A DNA stretch of 64,000 bases from Diphasiastrum complanatum. Taxonomy: Eukaryota > Streptophyta > Lycopodiopsida > Lycopodiales > Lycopodiaceae. Below are positions 34,821-47,101 of the stretch, piece by piece. The stretch lies in the NCBI GenBank assembly GCA_029204225.1, contig CM055095.1, positions 23,310,026 through 23,374,025 of the forward strand, written 5' to 3'. The notes under the pieces were generated by a model. That model had not been told where the DNA came from, searched no databases, and worked only from the letters and a program-made list of their open reading frames with translations. The translations under genes were made by a program, and so were the position numbers. The first letter of the stretch is position 1, and each line of letters begins with the position of its first letter.

Positions 34821-35570
34821 ATGGAAGGAGCCGGGCATAGGCCATTATGCCCGGTAAGGATTTTCAAAAAATATTGTGCGAGGCTGGAGGGGCCGAGCCT
34901 AGATTTTTTTAGAAAGCCGAACCGGGCAGAATGGCCTGTGCCTGGGGGCCTTCCATTGCATAATGGATACCTGGGATTTTTTTACATGACATAATGGGCA
35001 CTTTGACTTTGACTGACCATTGAAAATGCACCACATGGTAGTTGTATGGACGCCGTACGGATGGGCACAAAAAGGCAGAAAAAAAAAAAGAAGCAAAATT
35101 TGTCTTTGAAAAAAACACATGCATTTTTCTGCTTTTTAATTTGTCTGAAAATAGGCATAATATTCAGCACGTATCCATTACGTTTTATGGAAGGAGCCGG
35201 GCATAGGCCATTATGCCCGGTAAGGATTTCCAAAAAAAATTGTGCGAGGCCCGGAGGGGCCAAGCCTAGGTATTTTTAGAAAGCCGAACTGCGCAAAATT
35301 GCCTGTGCCTGGCCGCCTTCCATTGCGTAATGGATACCTGGGGATTTTTCCCATGGCATAATGGGCAGTTTGATTTTGACTGACCATTGAAAATGATTTT
35401 TTAACATGGCATAATAGGCAGTTTGACTTTGATTGACCATTGAAAATGCACCACGTGGAAGCTGTACGAATGTCGTACGGATGGCCACAGACATGTAGAA
35501 AAAGAAAAGGAGAATCTACCTTTGAAAAAAATGCCTACATTTTATGTTTTTGAATTTGTCTGAAAATGGG
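34821..35570. repeat. 366-bp tandem repeat with hairpins, two copies (unit 1)
   Basis: Copy one starts atggaaggagccgggcatag at 34821 and copy two at 35187. Each begins with CCGGGCATA-GGCCAT-TATGCCCGG (34831-34854 and 35197-35220), a perfect 9-bp stem with a 6-base loop. Each later contains gaccattgaaaatgcaccac and a cataatattcagca(c/g)gtatcc end. Copy two also has an internal duplication of about 65 bp (35335-35455). No coding is supported. Confidence 0.85.
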
Positions 35571-35740
35571 CATAATATTCAGCAGGTATCCATTTCTTAA
35601 ACAACAAATGATCATAGAACGAAACGTAGCAGCATAAAAGAGCTAGAAAGATGGTGCAAGGAGGGAAAATGAAGCTACGTAATGTCTTGTGCTCAGGTGT
35701 CCTTTGTATTTTGGGACCACCTCCAGGAGCATAATGTCCA

Positions 35741-35856
35741 TCCAATTTTCTCTCTCCTAAGAATCTGTCATTCTCTCTCCTCTCTCCGGTGGAATTCACT
35801 TTTTTTCTCCTCTCTCCGGGGCAATGCACGTTCTCTCTCCTCTCTCCGGTGAAATG
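35741..35856 (-). repeat. Polypurine minisatellite (unit 1)
   Basis: Three to four copies of a roughly 31-bp unit whose minus strand contains CCGGAGAGAGGAGAGAGAA. It lies just after the end of Copia-B RNase H (minus strand), where a copia polypurine tract is expected. Copies lie at 46985-47100 and 58229-58344. Confidence 0.75.
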
Positions 35857-38278
35857 TGCATGTGCTATGTGGCAGCCCGTCATTGGAAGGCCCTCAGACA
35901 GGGCCTTCCCCCCACAAAAGATAGTTTGAGTTCGATGTTTTGTAAAAGATGTTTGGCTCAATGGCTTGGTCAGAATATCTGCAGTTCCGATGCACTCAGA
36001 AATAAGTACCTCTTTCTGGATCAGATTCCTTACATGATGATATTTGAGAGGTATGTGCTTTGTTTTGGAGTAAAAAACTGGATCCTCAGTCGGGTATATT
36101 GCCTCTTACTGTCTATATACATCACTGTTGGATCCTTTTGCCGTAGTCCAAGCTCCTCGAGTAAGAATCTAAGCCAAACAATTTCGTTTGCATTTTTCGA
36201 CGCTGCAATGTACTCTGCCTCACAGGATGATTGTGCAACCAGGGTCTGTTTCTTACAAACCTAGATCACTACTGCCCCACACATAATGAAACATCCACCT
36301 GAAATTGACTTACTGCCAATTCTACAACTCGCCCAACTTGCATCGCTAGATTGTTGTGCACATTTTACCTATACATTAGGCCATAACCTGCTGTCATTTT
36401 TTATATATTGAACTATTTGCTTTGCCAGCTTCCAATGCCTTGGGCTAGGATTGTTCCAAACTGACTCAGAGGGTAGACTGCCACGGCTATATCATGTCTG
36501 GTGCACACTGCTAGATACAATAAGCTCCCAATCAAATTCCTATATGGAATTTGTTCTATTTCCTTCTTTTCTTTTTCTGTTTTGGGGCTATCTTCTAGTG
36601 TCAAACTAGTCCATGCTTCCATTGGACTCTCCTGCCCTTACAATTATCCATCTCATAGTCCTTTACTACCTTCAAAGCATACTTGCTTTGATATAGAAAA
36701 AGTGTTCCTTCACTTCTATTCCTGCCAATTTGTAGACCAACACAAAGCTTTGCCTCACCCAGGTCAGTTATCCCAAATTCATTATGCAATAGGCTCTTTA
36801 CCTTTTGGATGAGCTTAAGATAGTTTCCCACTAGTAGTGAGTCATCCACAAAAAGTGTCATGTATAGAAAAACACTGCCTTCTTGCATTACATAGACATT
36901 GCAATCTGAGTTCAATAGTTTCATACCTACTGACTTAAGAAAAGAATCAATTTTCTTGTACCATACTCTTGCAGCCTGCTTCAATCCATAAATGCTCTTA
37001 TTGAGCTTGCATACATGTTTAGAAAAATCTTTATTGATAAAACCTTGCGGCTGCAACATGTACATCTCTACATCTAGCTCCCCATGTAGGAACGCTGCCT
37101 TGACATCAATTTGATCTATTTCCAAGTTAAGCATGACTGCTAAGCACATCAACATTCGAATGATAGTCATCTTCACAATTGGTGAAAAAATTTCGAGATA
37201 ATCCACACCTGATTTCTGTGAAAACCCCTTCGCTACCAGTCTGGCCTTGTAGCGAATCATTGTGCCATCTGCACTTTGCTTTTTCTTGAACACCCATTTA
37301 TTCTTGATGGCTTTTCTCCCCTAAGGTAGCTGAGTTAGATTCCATGTCTAATACTTCTCCATGGAATCCAACTCTTCTCTCATTGCTTCATTGCACCTTT
37401 CTCAATCCCTTCCATCTATGGCTTCCTCATGTTTTTGGTTCCTCAGTTATTCCTCAAAAATCAATATGGTATACATTATTGACTTCAGCGTTTTCTACTA
37501 CCTTCCATGATGGCTTTCTTGACCTGATCGCGCTAGATTGCTCAGCTATTTGTTTGAGTTCTGCCTCTCCTGCAGCTACTTGTTGCTGCTCAGACATGAT
37601 TACAGCTGGCTGATCCTGTGGTGCATGTTCTCCCTCTAGAGCTATGATTTCCAGCTCTCCCTCTTGAGATAGATAATCTCTTGGAAAAAAGGGTCGTTGT
37701 AGAAAGTCCCCATCAGATTGTTCTTCTAATACACCCTGTAGCCTACTGATTTTGAAGAATATCCAACAAATTGGACCTTTATTGTCTTGTCGTCCAGTTT
37801 CTTTCTCTTTACATCTGGTATGTGCATATAGGCATCACATCCGAAAACTCGAATATGTGACAGGTCAGGTTTTCGACCATTCCACACTTCATAGGGCGTC
37901 TTCCCTTTGACAACCGATATTTGTGTTCAATTCTGCAAGTAGGCCGTTGTGCCAACTGTTTCTGTCCAGAATTTCTTGGGTAGCCTAGACTGTAGCAGCA
38001 TACATCGAGCTGCATAAAAAATCGTTCAATTTTTTCTCTCTGTGACTCCATTGTGCTGTGCAGTGTAGGGAATGGTATATTTGCACTCTATCTCTTCTTC
38101 GTTACAAAAATCCTTGAAGCTTTCACTAATGTACTCTCTTTTGTTATCGGTTATGAGTGCCTGGATTTTACTACCAAGATGCTTCTCCACATAGGGCTTG
38201 TACTTCTTGAATGCCTCAAAAACTTCTGATTTTTGCTTCAGAAGGTATACTACAGCCATCCTATTGTAGTCATCTATA
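35857..38278 (-). mobile_element. Copia-B, truncated at the array joint (unit 1)
   Basis: A minus-strand copia from integrase (right) to RNase H end (left). The integrase frame is in the 38643-38026 ORF (LLKQKSEVFEAFKKYKPYVE, IQALITDNKREYIS, YTAQHNGVTERKN), with the second Asp and the Glu present but the first Asp lost at the joint. RT is at 37293-36601. The RT-RNase H link is at 36622-36413, and RNase H (SSCEAEY..A) is at about 36230-35940 in broken frames, ending TADILTKPLSQTSF. A perfect 10-bp hairpin lies at 35885-35909. Confidence 0.85.
36601..37293 (-). pseudogene. Copia-B reverse transcriptase (unit 1)
   Basis: A continuous 230-codon frame with RT motifs in order: YKARLVAKGFSQKSGVDYLE, IDVKAAFLHGELDVEMYMLQ, NKSIYGLKQAARVWYKKIDS, LFVDDSLLVG and GITDLGEAKLCVGLQIGRN. 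The catalytic box is FVDD, where YVDD is usual. It is the best preserved polymerase in the window, but it is flanked by stops and lacks Gag in frame. It ends in a frameshift after DNCKG. Confidence 0.85.
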
Positions 38279-38280
38279 TT

Positions 38281-40591
38281 GGTCGACAAGACACAAACAG
38301 CGCCAGTAAGATATGTGCTAGGCAGCTCAACTTCCACATCATAAGAGTTTAGCGGGTTCAGTGGCAAACCACAGACTTTCGAGGAGGTGATTGAAGGTCC
38401 AAAAAAGGATAGATGGATCCAAGCCATGAACAAAGAGATGGAGTCCATGAGGAAGAACCAAGTATGGACGTTGGAGCCATTACTACATAAGCACAAGATT
38501 GTCAAATGCAAATGGGTCTTCAAGCTCAAATACGAACCAGACGGGAATGTGACGAAATACAAGGCAAGATTGATATGTGGACGACACTCTAATACTTTGT
38601 AGGAGTGAGCAGCTAATTGCTGAAGTAAAGGCAGACATCTCAAAACATTTCGAGATCGTGGATCTGGGAGAAGCCAAGTGTTACCTAGGCTTACAAATTG
38701 AAAGGGACTACGAGGGAGGTAAGTTATACCTTCACCAGTCTAGATACACCCAGAAGATCCTAGAGGACTTTGGGATGCTGAACTACAAAGAAGCAAACAC
38801 TCCAATGCTCGTAGGGACGGTGCTGATGAATGATGACTGTCCAAAGACTGAGGAAGAGAGAGAACAGATGCAACTCACACCTTATAGAAAGCTGATAGGA
38901 TCACTGATGTACCTTGCAAACAACACACGTTCTGATATTGCTTATGTAGTATTCAGGATGAGCCAATTCTGCACAAATCCAGGCTTGAAACATTGTTAGA
39001 TTGCAAAATGAATTTTGCAATATTTTCAATTAACAAGGGATTGTGGCTTGTGTTACTGTCATGGTGCAGGTTTCAGGATACTTTCCTACAACGACGCTAA
39101 CTGGGCATCTCTCAAGGATGACTTTAAAAGCATCTCAGGAGGATGCACCATCGCATTAGGAGCAGCAGTTCTCTAGGTCAGCAAGAAGCAGATCATTGTA
39201 GCCCAGTCATCCTACGAACCAGAACATTTTGCAGCGGCAAAGATGGCCAACAAAATAATCTGGCTAAGACAGTTTCTGGATGAATTGGAAAAAACAAGGA
39301 ACGAGCCCCTAGTCTTGCAGATGGACAACACCTCTGCAATACACCTAGCGAAAGATCCAGAACGAAACACATTGTGAATAAGTACTACTTGATCAAGGAT
39401 CTAATTGAAAGAAGATGTTGCAAACCACTTTCATCGGAACAAAAGACATGGTTGTTGACATCTTCACTAAAGCCCTGGACAAAGGAATCTTTGAGAGACA
39501 AAGGAACAGTCTTGGGATCGTAAAGCTATCATGCTTTGAGAGGGAGCTGAAGAAACGAAATGTTTCTAACTACAAAGCCTTGCTAGCCTTCAACCCTCAA
39601 CCTGACGAAGATGTTTGCGAACACGAAAGTCAGGAGACACGAAGCACGAAAAGTTTCGCAAATGCAAAAGTCAAAGGAAACGAAGACGAATGGTTCGTAA
39701 ACACGAAAGTCAAAGCAGACAAAGACGAACAGTTCGCGAACACAAAAGATTCATGAATGTGAATCTTTTGCGGTCTGGCACGAGAATCTTTTGCCGTCCA
39801 TTACGAGAGAAGACAAACGACCAAAACAAAACCAATGACGGAAACGAAACTTTATCCTATCCTCCACGCTCCAAAGGGTACCAACGAGATCATGCAAGTA
39901 CCCAAAAGTACAAATATTTGATCTGATGGCATGATTTCAGCAGATACATTTTGGGTCATGGCTAATCTGCCACTCTTTTAATTCCCTGATTAGTTGTAGA
40001 TGCTTAATCACTCTAATCTCAGATTTACATAGAGCGACTATACTTACTAGATGATACTTGACATATAGATCAACAGAATACACATACAGTGTAATGTAGA
40101 AGTCTGATGCAAGTAAGCAATCAAGATGAAATACAGACAACAAGTCCGTCTGCGTGCGAGACGAGCTCTATGATCAGGATCCATGGAGATCCAACTGTCC
40201 TCTAGTAAAACGAGACGGTTACTCATGAGAGAACCGTGTTTCTCCCATGCAAATGCATTGCGTGGATTTGCATGCAGTGCTTGAAGAAATCAGAAAAAGA
40301 TCAATATAGATGATTCTTCTTGCTGTGTCTGATCTCGAATGCAAATGCGTCTGCTGTTATTCGTATGTCTAAGTTTTCTTGTTCATTTGAATTCCACACC
40401 TTGGTTGAAGCTATGTTGAATGCTACATTAATTTTATAAATGTAGATCACAGTACCTAACTACACTCTGGAGGACTATAGGAGTGATTCAGCTGGCAGTG
40501 TCCAACGATCGCATCTGGACTCCATCCGAGGGCAAGAGAGTTGTGGGTCCTTCGTGAAAGCTTTGTGACTACAAAACCCACGCGATCATCA
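38281..40591 (+). mobile_element. Copia-A 3' half (unit 2)
   Basis: Second copy, from the linker before RT through the 3' LTR (39924-40591). RT scraps are at 38387-38999, with the same core deletion as in unit 1. The RNase H tail with its acidic extension is at 39415-39756. Private or shared SNPs against unit 1 include the Ser-to-Asn change in RQRNSLG. Confidence 0.9.
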
Positions 40592-43404
40592 AATCCTAAG
40601 GGTAACACTTATCCAAGGGTCTCATGACTCCATACCTCTAACTAAGGTATAGTCACTTGCCTGCCCTTATCCAAGGGTACATATTTTTAATCCTAAGGGT
40701 ACCTTGCCATGTAGCCCCCAACACTAAATGGACTAATAGGGGTCTGAAGTACTGCTAGTTACATAGGTATGTAACATTCCTTCCCCCTAAACTTAAATTT
40801 TTTCCTTGTAGGAAAAAATTTAGAAAATTCTTCTGGAGATCAGCCTCCTTTTCCCAGGTATCCTCCTCTTCAGATCTGCCCCTCCACCTGACTAAAAATT
40901 TCCAAAGCACTCTACTCCGTAGAGTCTTCTGCCGGCTATTAACAATCGCCTCGAGTTCAGGTGGTCCACTCACAGACTCATCACAAAGAAGTTCCACTAG
41001 ATCTTCCACAGGGAGCAGGGTCTCCCCAACCCCTAACGACGGTTTTGACTTACTAACGTGGAAAACAGGATGAATTCCAACGTTAGCTGGAAGGTCTAGT
41101 TTGTATGCGACCTTGTTTATCACTTGGATAACCTTAAAAGGACCGCAATACCTAGGCACCAACTTTGCACACTTACCAGTTTTCTAGCCCCTAGAGTGAC
41201 TAGGGACTCTCAAAAACACCCAATCATTGAGCATGAATACCTTGTGCTTCCGAGATAGATCAACATAGTGCCTTGCCCTGTCTTGGGCACTTCTTATGCT
41301 ATCTTTAGCCAATTGTAATATTTCTTTCATATCCACAAGGAAATCAGCTGCGGCTTGCACTCGTAGGTTTTTCATGTCAACACTAATTGGTGATCGAGGC
41401 TGAAAACCATACATAAGCATGAAAGGGCTGAATTTTGTCGATGAATGTTTTGCACTGTTATATGCAAATTCCACCAATGGAAGGTACTATTTCCAATCAG
41501 ACTACCGATGGCCCACATATGCTTACAACATATCCTCCAACGTCTGACTGGTCCTTTCTGTTTGACCATCCGATTTTGGATGGTCTGTAGAACTCATACT
41601 TAAAGTTGTTTCCAACTTTTCAAATACTGCTTGCCAAAAATTCCTAGTGAATTTGGGTCATGATTACTAACAATATCGCGAGGCAGCCCGTATAGTCAAA
41701 AAAGCTTCTCAACAAATAGTTGAGCTAGTTTAGAAGCTTTAACAGTAGTTTTTGTTGGGATAAATTGAGCAAACTTCGTAAGTCTGTCAACAATGACCCA
41801 AACTAAATTGTGGCCCTTCCCTGTACATGGAAGCCCGACCACAAAATTCATAGATATACTTTCCCACTTTCCAGTAGGAATATCTAAAGGATGTGATGTT
41901 AGTAGGATATGTGCCACTCTGTGCTAACTGTAAAGGCAAAGGGCATGTCACTGCCGAATGTCCTCTGCCACAACAGTTGTGGTCTAAACCGAGGTTTGTA
42001 AACTCGCCTAGAGAAGATGAGCTTCGGCCATCTAAAACTAACAGTGACATAGTAGTTCAAAGGATAGAAGTAGAGTTCGAATCACAAGATCAAGACCATC
42101 AATGGCCTGATTTAGATATAGAGATAAATAAAGTAACTACTAGAACTAATAAAGATTCTTCAACTCTTAAAGATAAGAAGAAAACTAAGAAGACCGAGGA
42201 AGGGGAGAGATTGTCACATTAAGTATACCTACATACAGCAATAAAGTAGAATATGTAGATAGAGGAGATTATCGAGTTCCAGAGATTAGTGCTATTATAG
42301 GAGACCATATTATTGATAGAATACTAATAGACTTAGGATCCAGTATCACCTTAATAACTGAAACGATGGTTAAGGAGTTAGGATATAGGTCCATAAAAAT
42401 TTGAGTGAAAGAATATTCATTCGGTTCACCAATCTGACTAGGAGCATCTGCAACTTGATTAGAGCTGTCTCTTACATAACATATTTCATGATCAAATTCT
42501 TGCATCAATTTGGCTCATCGAGCTTTCCTACCTCAAAGATCATGTTGATTACAAAAGTACTTATGATATTGGCGATCCATATACACTATAAACTTACAAC
42601 CATAAAATTAGTGTCTCCAAGTTTTAAGTGTATGGACAACTGAAAATAATTCCTTTTCTTGCGTAGTATAATGCACTATGAAGACCTGTGAAATTTTTGC
42701 TTTCAAACTCTAGCGGCCTATCATTCCATAACATAACTGCTCCAATTGCAATATCACTTATGTCAATTCTCACAATGTAAGGCTGGTCTAGTTCTATAAA
42801 ATGTGAGCCGAGACAATCAGGGTCTTAAGTCTTGCAAGACTTTGATTCAGTTTCTCATTCCATACAAAAAATGGACTAGGTTGATTCCTCTTTTTCTTTT
42901 TGTTAACAATTCTTTTCTTCCAGATTATTGAGTAGTGCCACCACTTTGGCACAATTCTCAATAAATCTTTGAAGGAAAACTGTAAATCTTAAAAATGATA
43001 TAATTTGCTTGACAATTTGCGGAATCAGCCTCAACAACTATCTTGATTTTATCTCGTCAATCTAGATCCCATATGCAGTGATCTTATGACTAAAATAAAC
43101 ATGGTTATGCTTAAAACATTCACACTTCAATTCCTTAGCATAAAGTAACTCTTGTTGGACTTTTATCAAGATAGTTTTGATATGCTCTATGTGCTCCTTG
43201 AAGGTCTTACTATAGACGAGAATATCATAAAATGTACTATCACAAATTTTCCCAAATATGGATGAAACAAATCGTTCATCATTTGTTGAAACGTTGGTGG
43301 AACTTTTGTTAACCCAAAAGGCAACATTAAGAAGTCCTAATGGCCAAATTTGGTACAAAATCCAGTCTTTAGCTTGCCAAACACCAATGTTGATCTTCAC
43401 TAGA
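40592..43404 (-). mobile_element. Gypsy mosaic (unit 2)
   Basis: LTR stub 40592-40776, chromodomain/IN frames 41162-40755, 41477-41184 and 41917-41696, opposite-strand gag-PR piece 41900-42404, RNase H/RT remnants 42508-42405 and 43400-43062. The breaks are the same as in unit 1, so the damage predates the triplication. One two-base difference at 41525-41526 changes a codon (FKHM to CKHM in an off frame). Confidence 0.85.
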
Positions 43405-46064
43405 ATTTTGCATTAAACTCTTAAAAAAAAATAGTCAGGCCTAGGATAGATGAACCAAATGACATTTGTAAAATCATCTTCATGAATAATTGTATCCTTC
43501 AAGGATGATTCACTGTGTTCTCTATATAAAGCTTACAAGTAGCCTCCATAGGAAGATCAAAACAACTGTCCATACTACTAATTTTTTTAAGGATAGATAT
43601 AACATACTTTCATTTATGACCAACAATAAAAGTAGCACATTGACGTTTCTAGATTTTTGTCATTAGAATATAATGAAAATGTAAAATAGGCCCTTTAAGT
43701 CACAAATCAATGAAGAGATGACATAATTACCACCATGCATCAAGTAGAGATAATGTTTATTCCAAATGAATTCAAGAGTAGATGAAATCTTATGGCTTGG
43801 GTCTCTAAATCACAACTTTCATAATATTAACTTCTCAATTTGCCCTAAAATTGATTATTTCAGGTATTGGAAAATGTAAATGGCATAACTTAAAATCACT
43901 CGCAACTCTTACAATGCATCAAGAATCTATACAACATAATACAACAAAAATGATCAAAAGAATGTGCACGCAAATAGAACAAGAGTAGCTACTATTATTG
44001 TAGATCAAAGAGGACATACAATGAACAACGAGGTTTTGAGCCCTTTTCTATTGTTAATTGGTGTCTTTCTTGATGTCATAAAAAACTCTTTCATATTATT
44101 AGATATTAATCAGCTAGATCTCGTGGACTAATCAGTAATTTATGACCTATTTTTTTTGTAAATCAAGCTGTAAGATGATGTACATTTTTCCTTTGATTTA
44201 GTCCTTGATAATTGTCAAAGATAGTTGATTCAATTTGATGGTCGTAAATTGTTGGCAATTGGCAATCATTATGTTGATTTGATTGTCATGGATGATTGAA
44301 ATTTTATTGATGAGTTCAACATATGTCAAGGCTTGCATCAAGTTCTCAATACTCCTTGTTAATGTAAATTGAACCATCGTTCAATCATCAAGTTTGAAAT
44401 TTTCTTGCATTAAAAACGCTTCTTCCTTGGCAATGATTTCGTAAGAATATGGGCACACATCGATTGTGTTTTGCGAGACAACTAGTTAGAGTTAGTGAAG
44501 CCTATCAATAATGGCAATGCATTGTTTGAAGTTTATTTACCATCACAACATAGTCCCAACTATGTGGTTCCTTTCATGTATCTAACTTGAATCCTTTTTA
44601 CAACTTTCCAATGAGTTGCTCCCAAATTCGATAGAGATTGGACAAACCATTGCATACATTGATTAACACAGCAGTGAACTATATGAAATTTTTTCCATTT
44701 CAGCTTGTTTTCCTTAATGTTTAGAACTGATGTCTCTAGAAATTTCAAGCGTAGTTATAGGCTATATAAGCATGCCAAGCTTTGACGGAGGATTGATTCT
44801 AGGAAAGGCACTTCCAAGAGGATTCTAAGCCATGGAACATGTTATGAGTTACTTATCATCCTTAAGTATCATCATCTATGATATGGTCACATATTTCTAT
44901 AAAAGCTCAAAGATGGTTGAAGTCCTAGGCTCAGAGGTATAGAGTTTATGGATGAGGGGAAGTCAAATAACTATTCCTATAGGGTTTTAGGTACTGCAAA
45001 TTGATTCACGATGGTGGCACAAAGGAACAAAAAATGTGTAGAAATTAGGTGATTGCAAATCTTAGCAAGCACAATTTTCCAAGGGCACAACTGGGTGACT
45101 AGCAACTCCATATATAACATTCTCACATCTAGTCATGTACCTGTCACTCTTGTGGTTGAATAATTTCACTCAATGAAGCCTTGAAACTTTTGCCATTATT
45201 GAGTGACTCAATCACAAATGCCAAAAAAGACAATCATGATTGAATGTTACCCACACCTCAAGCACCAAAAAGCCTAGCCACATAACCAAAGATTTCAGGG
45301 ATGAGGCAAACATGTCTTGCCTCCATGGAAGTTGTCTATAGTGTAACACAAGGAAATTATACATGAGCAAAATATTACCCATTTTTAGATTGACAAAAAG
45401 CATAATGTATTATTTTTTGAGAGATATGAGAAAAAATTCACGTGCGATAATACATGGCAAACGTTTACTTTGCAAAAATACACGACCATTTCATTTCATG
45501 ATCTGAATCTAATAAATGCATGTATATATTCTCTTTCATAATTGTCATGTGAGATGAAGCCATATGTAATCCAATACGCAATGGGAGCCCGCCATTCTCC
45601 CTAGCTTAAACTCCCAAAAAACTAGGGGCTGAGCCTAAAAATTATTTAGTCATGGCCAGAGCGTCTGAACTTTTTTGGCAATCTTTAGGGGCACCTTCCA
45701 TAATACCTAAAGAAAGTAAACAATGGTGTGACTGAGTGCAATATCATTGCACATCACGAAAAGGGAAAAACACCCCATCCAAAATTAAAAATTCCAAAAG
45801 CTCATGTGGCCAGTGTTAGAGCGCCTTTCCATGTTCACCCCCTCACCCAGGCAGAGTGACAAAAGGCAACAACATGGGTTGTTCAACCAGTGAGAGGGTT
45901 TGCAAGTATTCCAAAAATCAACTCTCAAAAAGAAAGAACGGGTTCTCTCAAGATGAGATAGGGTGACACAGGCACGAGGGGGTGAGCATGGAAAGGGCCT
46001 CTTAGAGGAATGGCTAGTGACTTACTCCTTATGCCTTAGGTGTGAACATTATCTATTTCGTATT
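43405..46064. other. Decayed spacer (unit 2)
   Basis: Second copy of the spacer. The copia RT/RNase H scrap is at 44560-44694. At 44537 the base is t, as in unit 3, where unit 1 has a. Confidence 0.5.
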
Positions 46065-47100
46065 ATGGAAGGAGCCGGGCATAGGCCATTATGCCCGGTA
46101 AGGATTTTCAAAAAATATTGTGCGAGGCTGGAGGGGCCGAGCCTAGATTTTTTTAGAAAGCCGAACCGGGCAGAATGGCCTGTGCCTGGGGGCCTTCCAT
46201 TGCATAATGGATACCTGGGATTTTTTTACATGACATAATGGGCACTTTGACTTTGACTGACCATTGAAAATGCACCACATGGTAGTTGTATGGACGCCGT
46301 ACGGATGGGCACAAAAAGGCAGAAAAAAAAAAAGAAGCAAAATTTGTCTTTGAAAAAAACACATGCATTTTTCTGCTTTTTAATTTGTCTGAAAATAGGC
46401 ATAATATTCAGCACGTATCCATTACGTTTTATGGAAGGAGCCGGGCATAGGCCATTATGCCCGGTAAGGATTTCCAAAAAAAATTGTGCGAGGCCCGGAG
46501 GGGCCAAGCCTAGGTATTTTTAGAAAGCCGAACTGCGCAAAATTGCCTGTGCCTGGCCGCCTTCCATTGCGTAATGGATACCTGGGGATTTTTCCCATGG
46601 CATAATGGGCAGTTTGATTTTGACTGACCATTGAAAATGATTTTTTAACATGGCATAATAGGCAGTTTGACTTTGATTGACCATTGAAAATGCACCACGT
46701 GGAAGCTGTACGAATGTCGTACGGATGGGCACAGACATGTAGAAAAAGAAAAGGAGAATCTACCTTTGAAAAAAATGCCTACATTTTATGTTTTTGAATT
46801 TTTCTGAAAATGGGCATAATATTCAGCAGGTATCCATTTCTTAAACAACAAATGATCATAGAACGAAACGTAGCAGCATAAAAGAGCTAGAAAGATGGTG
46901 CAAGGAGGGAAAATGAAGCTACGTAATGTCTTGTGCTCAGGTGTCCTTTGTATTTTGGGACCACCTCCAGGAGCATAATGTCCATCCAATTTTCTCTCTC
47001 CTAAGAATCTGTCATTCTCTCTCCTCTCTCCGGTGGAATTCACTTTTTTTCTCCTCTCTCCGGTGCAATGCACGTTCTCTCTCCTCTCTCCGGTGAAATG
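46065..47100. repeat. 366-bp tandem repeat and polypurine minisatellite (unit 2)
   Basis: Repeat copies start at 46065 and 46431, with hairpins at 46075-46098 and 46441-46464. The minisatellite is at 46985-47100. It is identical to unit 1 at nearly all sites; one difference in the minisatellite (g to t at about 47064) is shared with unit 3. Confidence 0.85.
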
Positions 47101-47101
47101 T

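Larger units (their letters stand above)
27037..38280. repeat. Tandem unit 1 (11,244 bp)
   Basis: It begins ggtcgacaagacac at 27037, the native continuation of Copia-A. It ends catctata + tt at 38271-38280, inside Copia-B integrase, where unit 2 begins with the same ggtcgacaag. The unit comprises the Copia-A 3' half, a gypsy LTR piece, gypsy IN/chromodomain, a head-on gag-PR piece, gypsy RT, decayed spacer, a 366-bp tandem repeat, a polypurine minisatellite and part of Copia-B. Confidence 0.97.

Noticed and set aside
35542-35961. 139-codon ORF with GERRE repeats
   Set aside because: It is the end of Copia-B RNase H read through a polypurine minisatellite. The repeat is better explained at the DNA level.
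36501-36812. Plus-strand ORFs opposite Copia-B and at repeated positions in units 2 and 3
   Set aside because: They are antisense to the RT and RNase H of Copia-B.
38026-38643. 205-codon minus ORF across the array joint (also 49270-49887)
   Set aside because: It is antisense Copia-A sequence fused to Copia-B integrase by the duplication joint. The first two thirds have no coding meaning.
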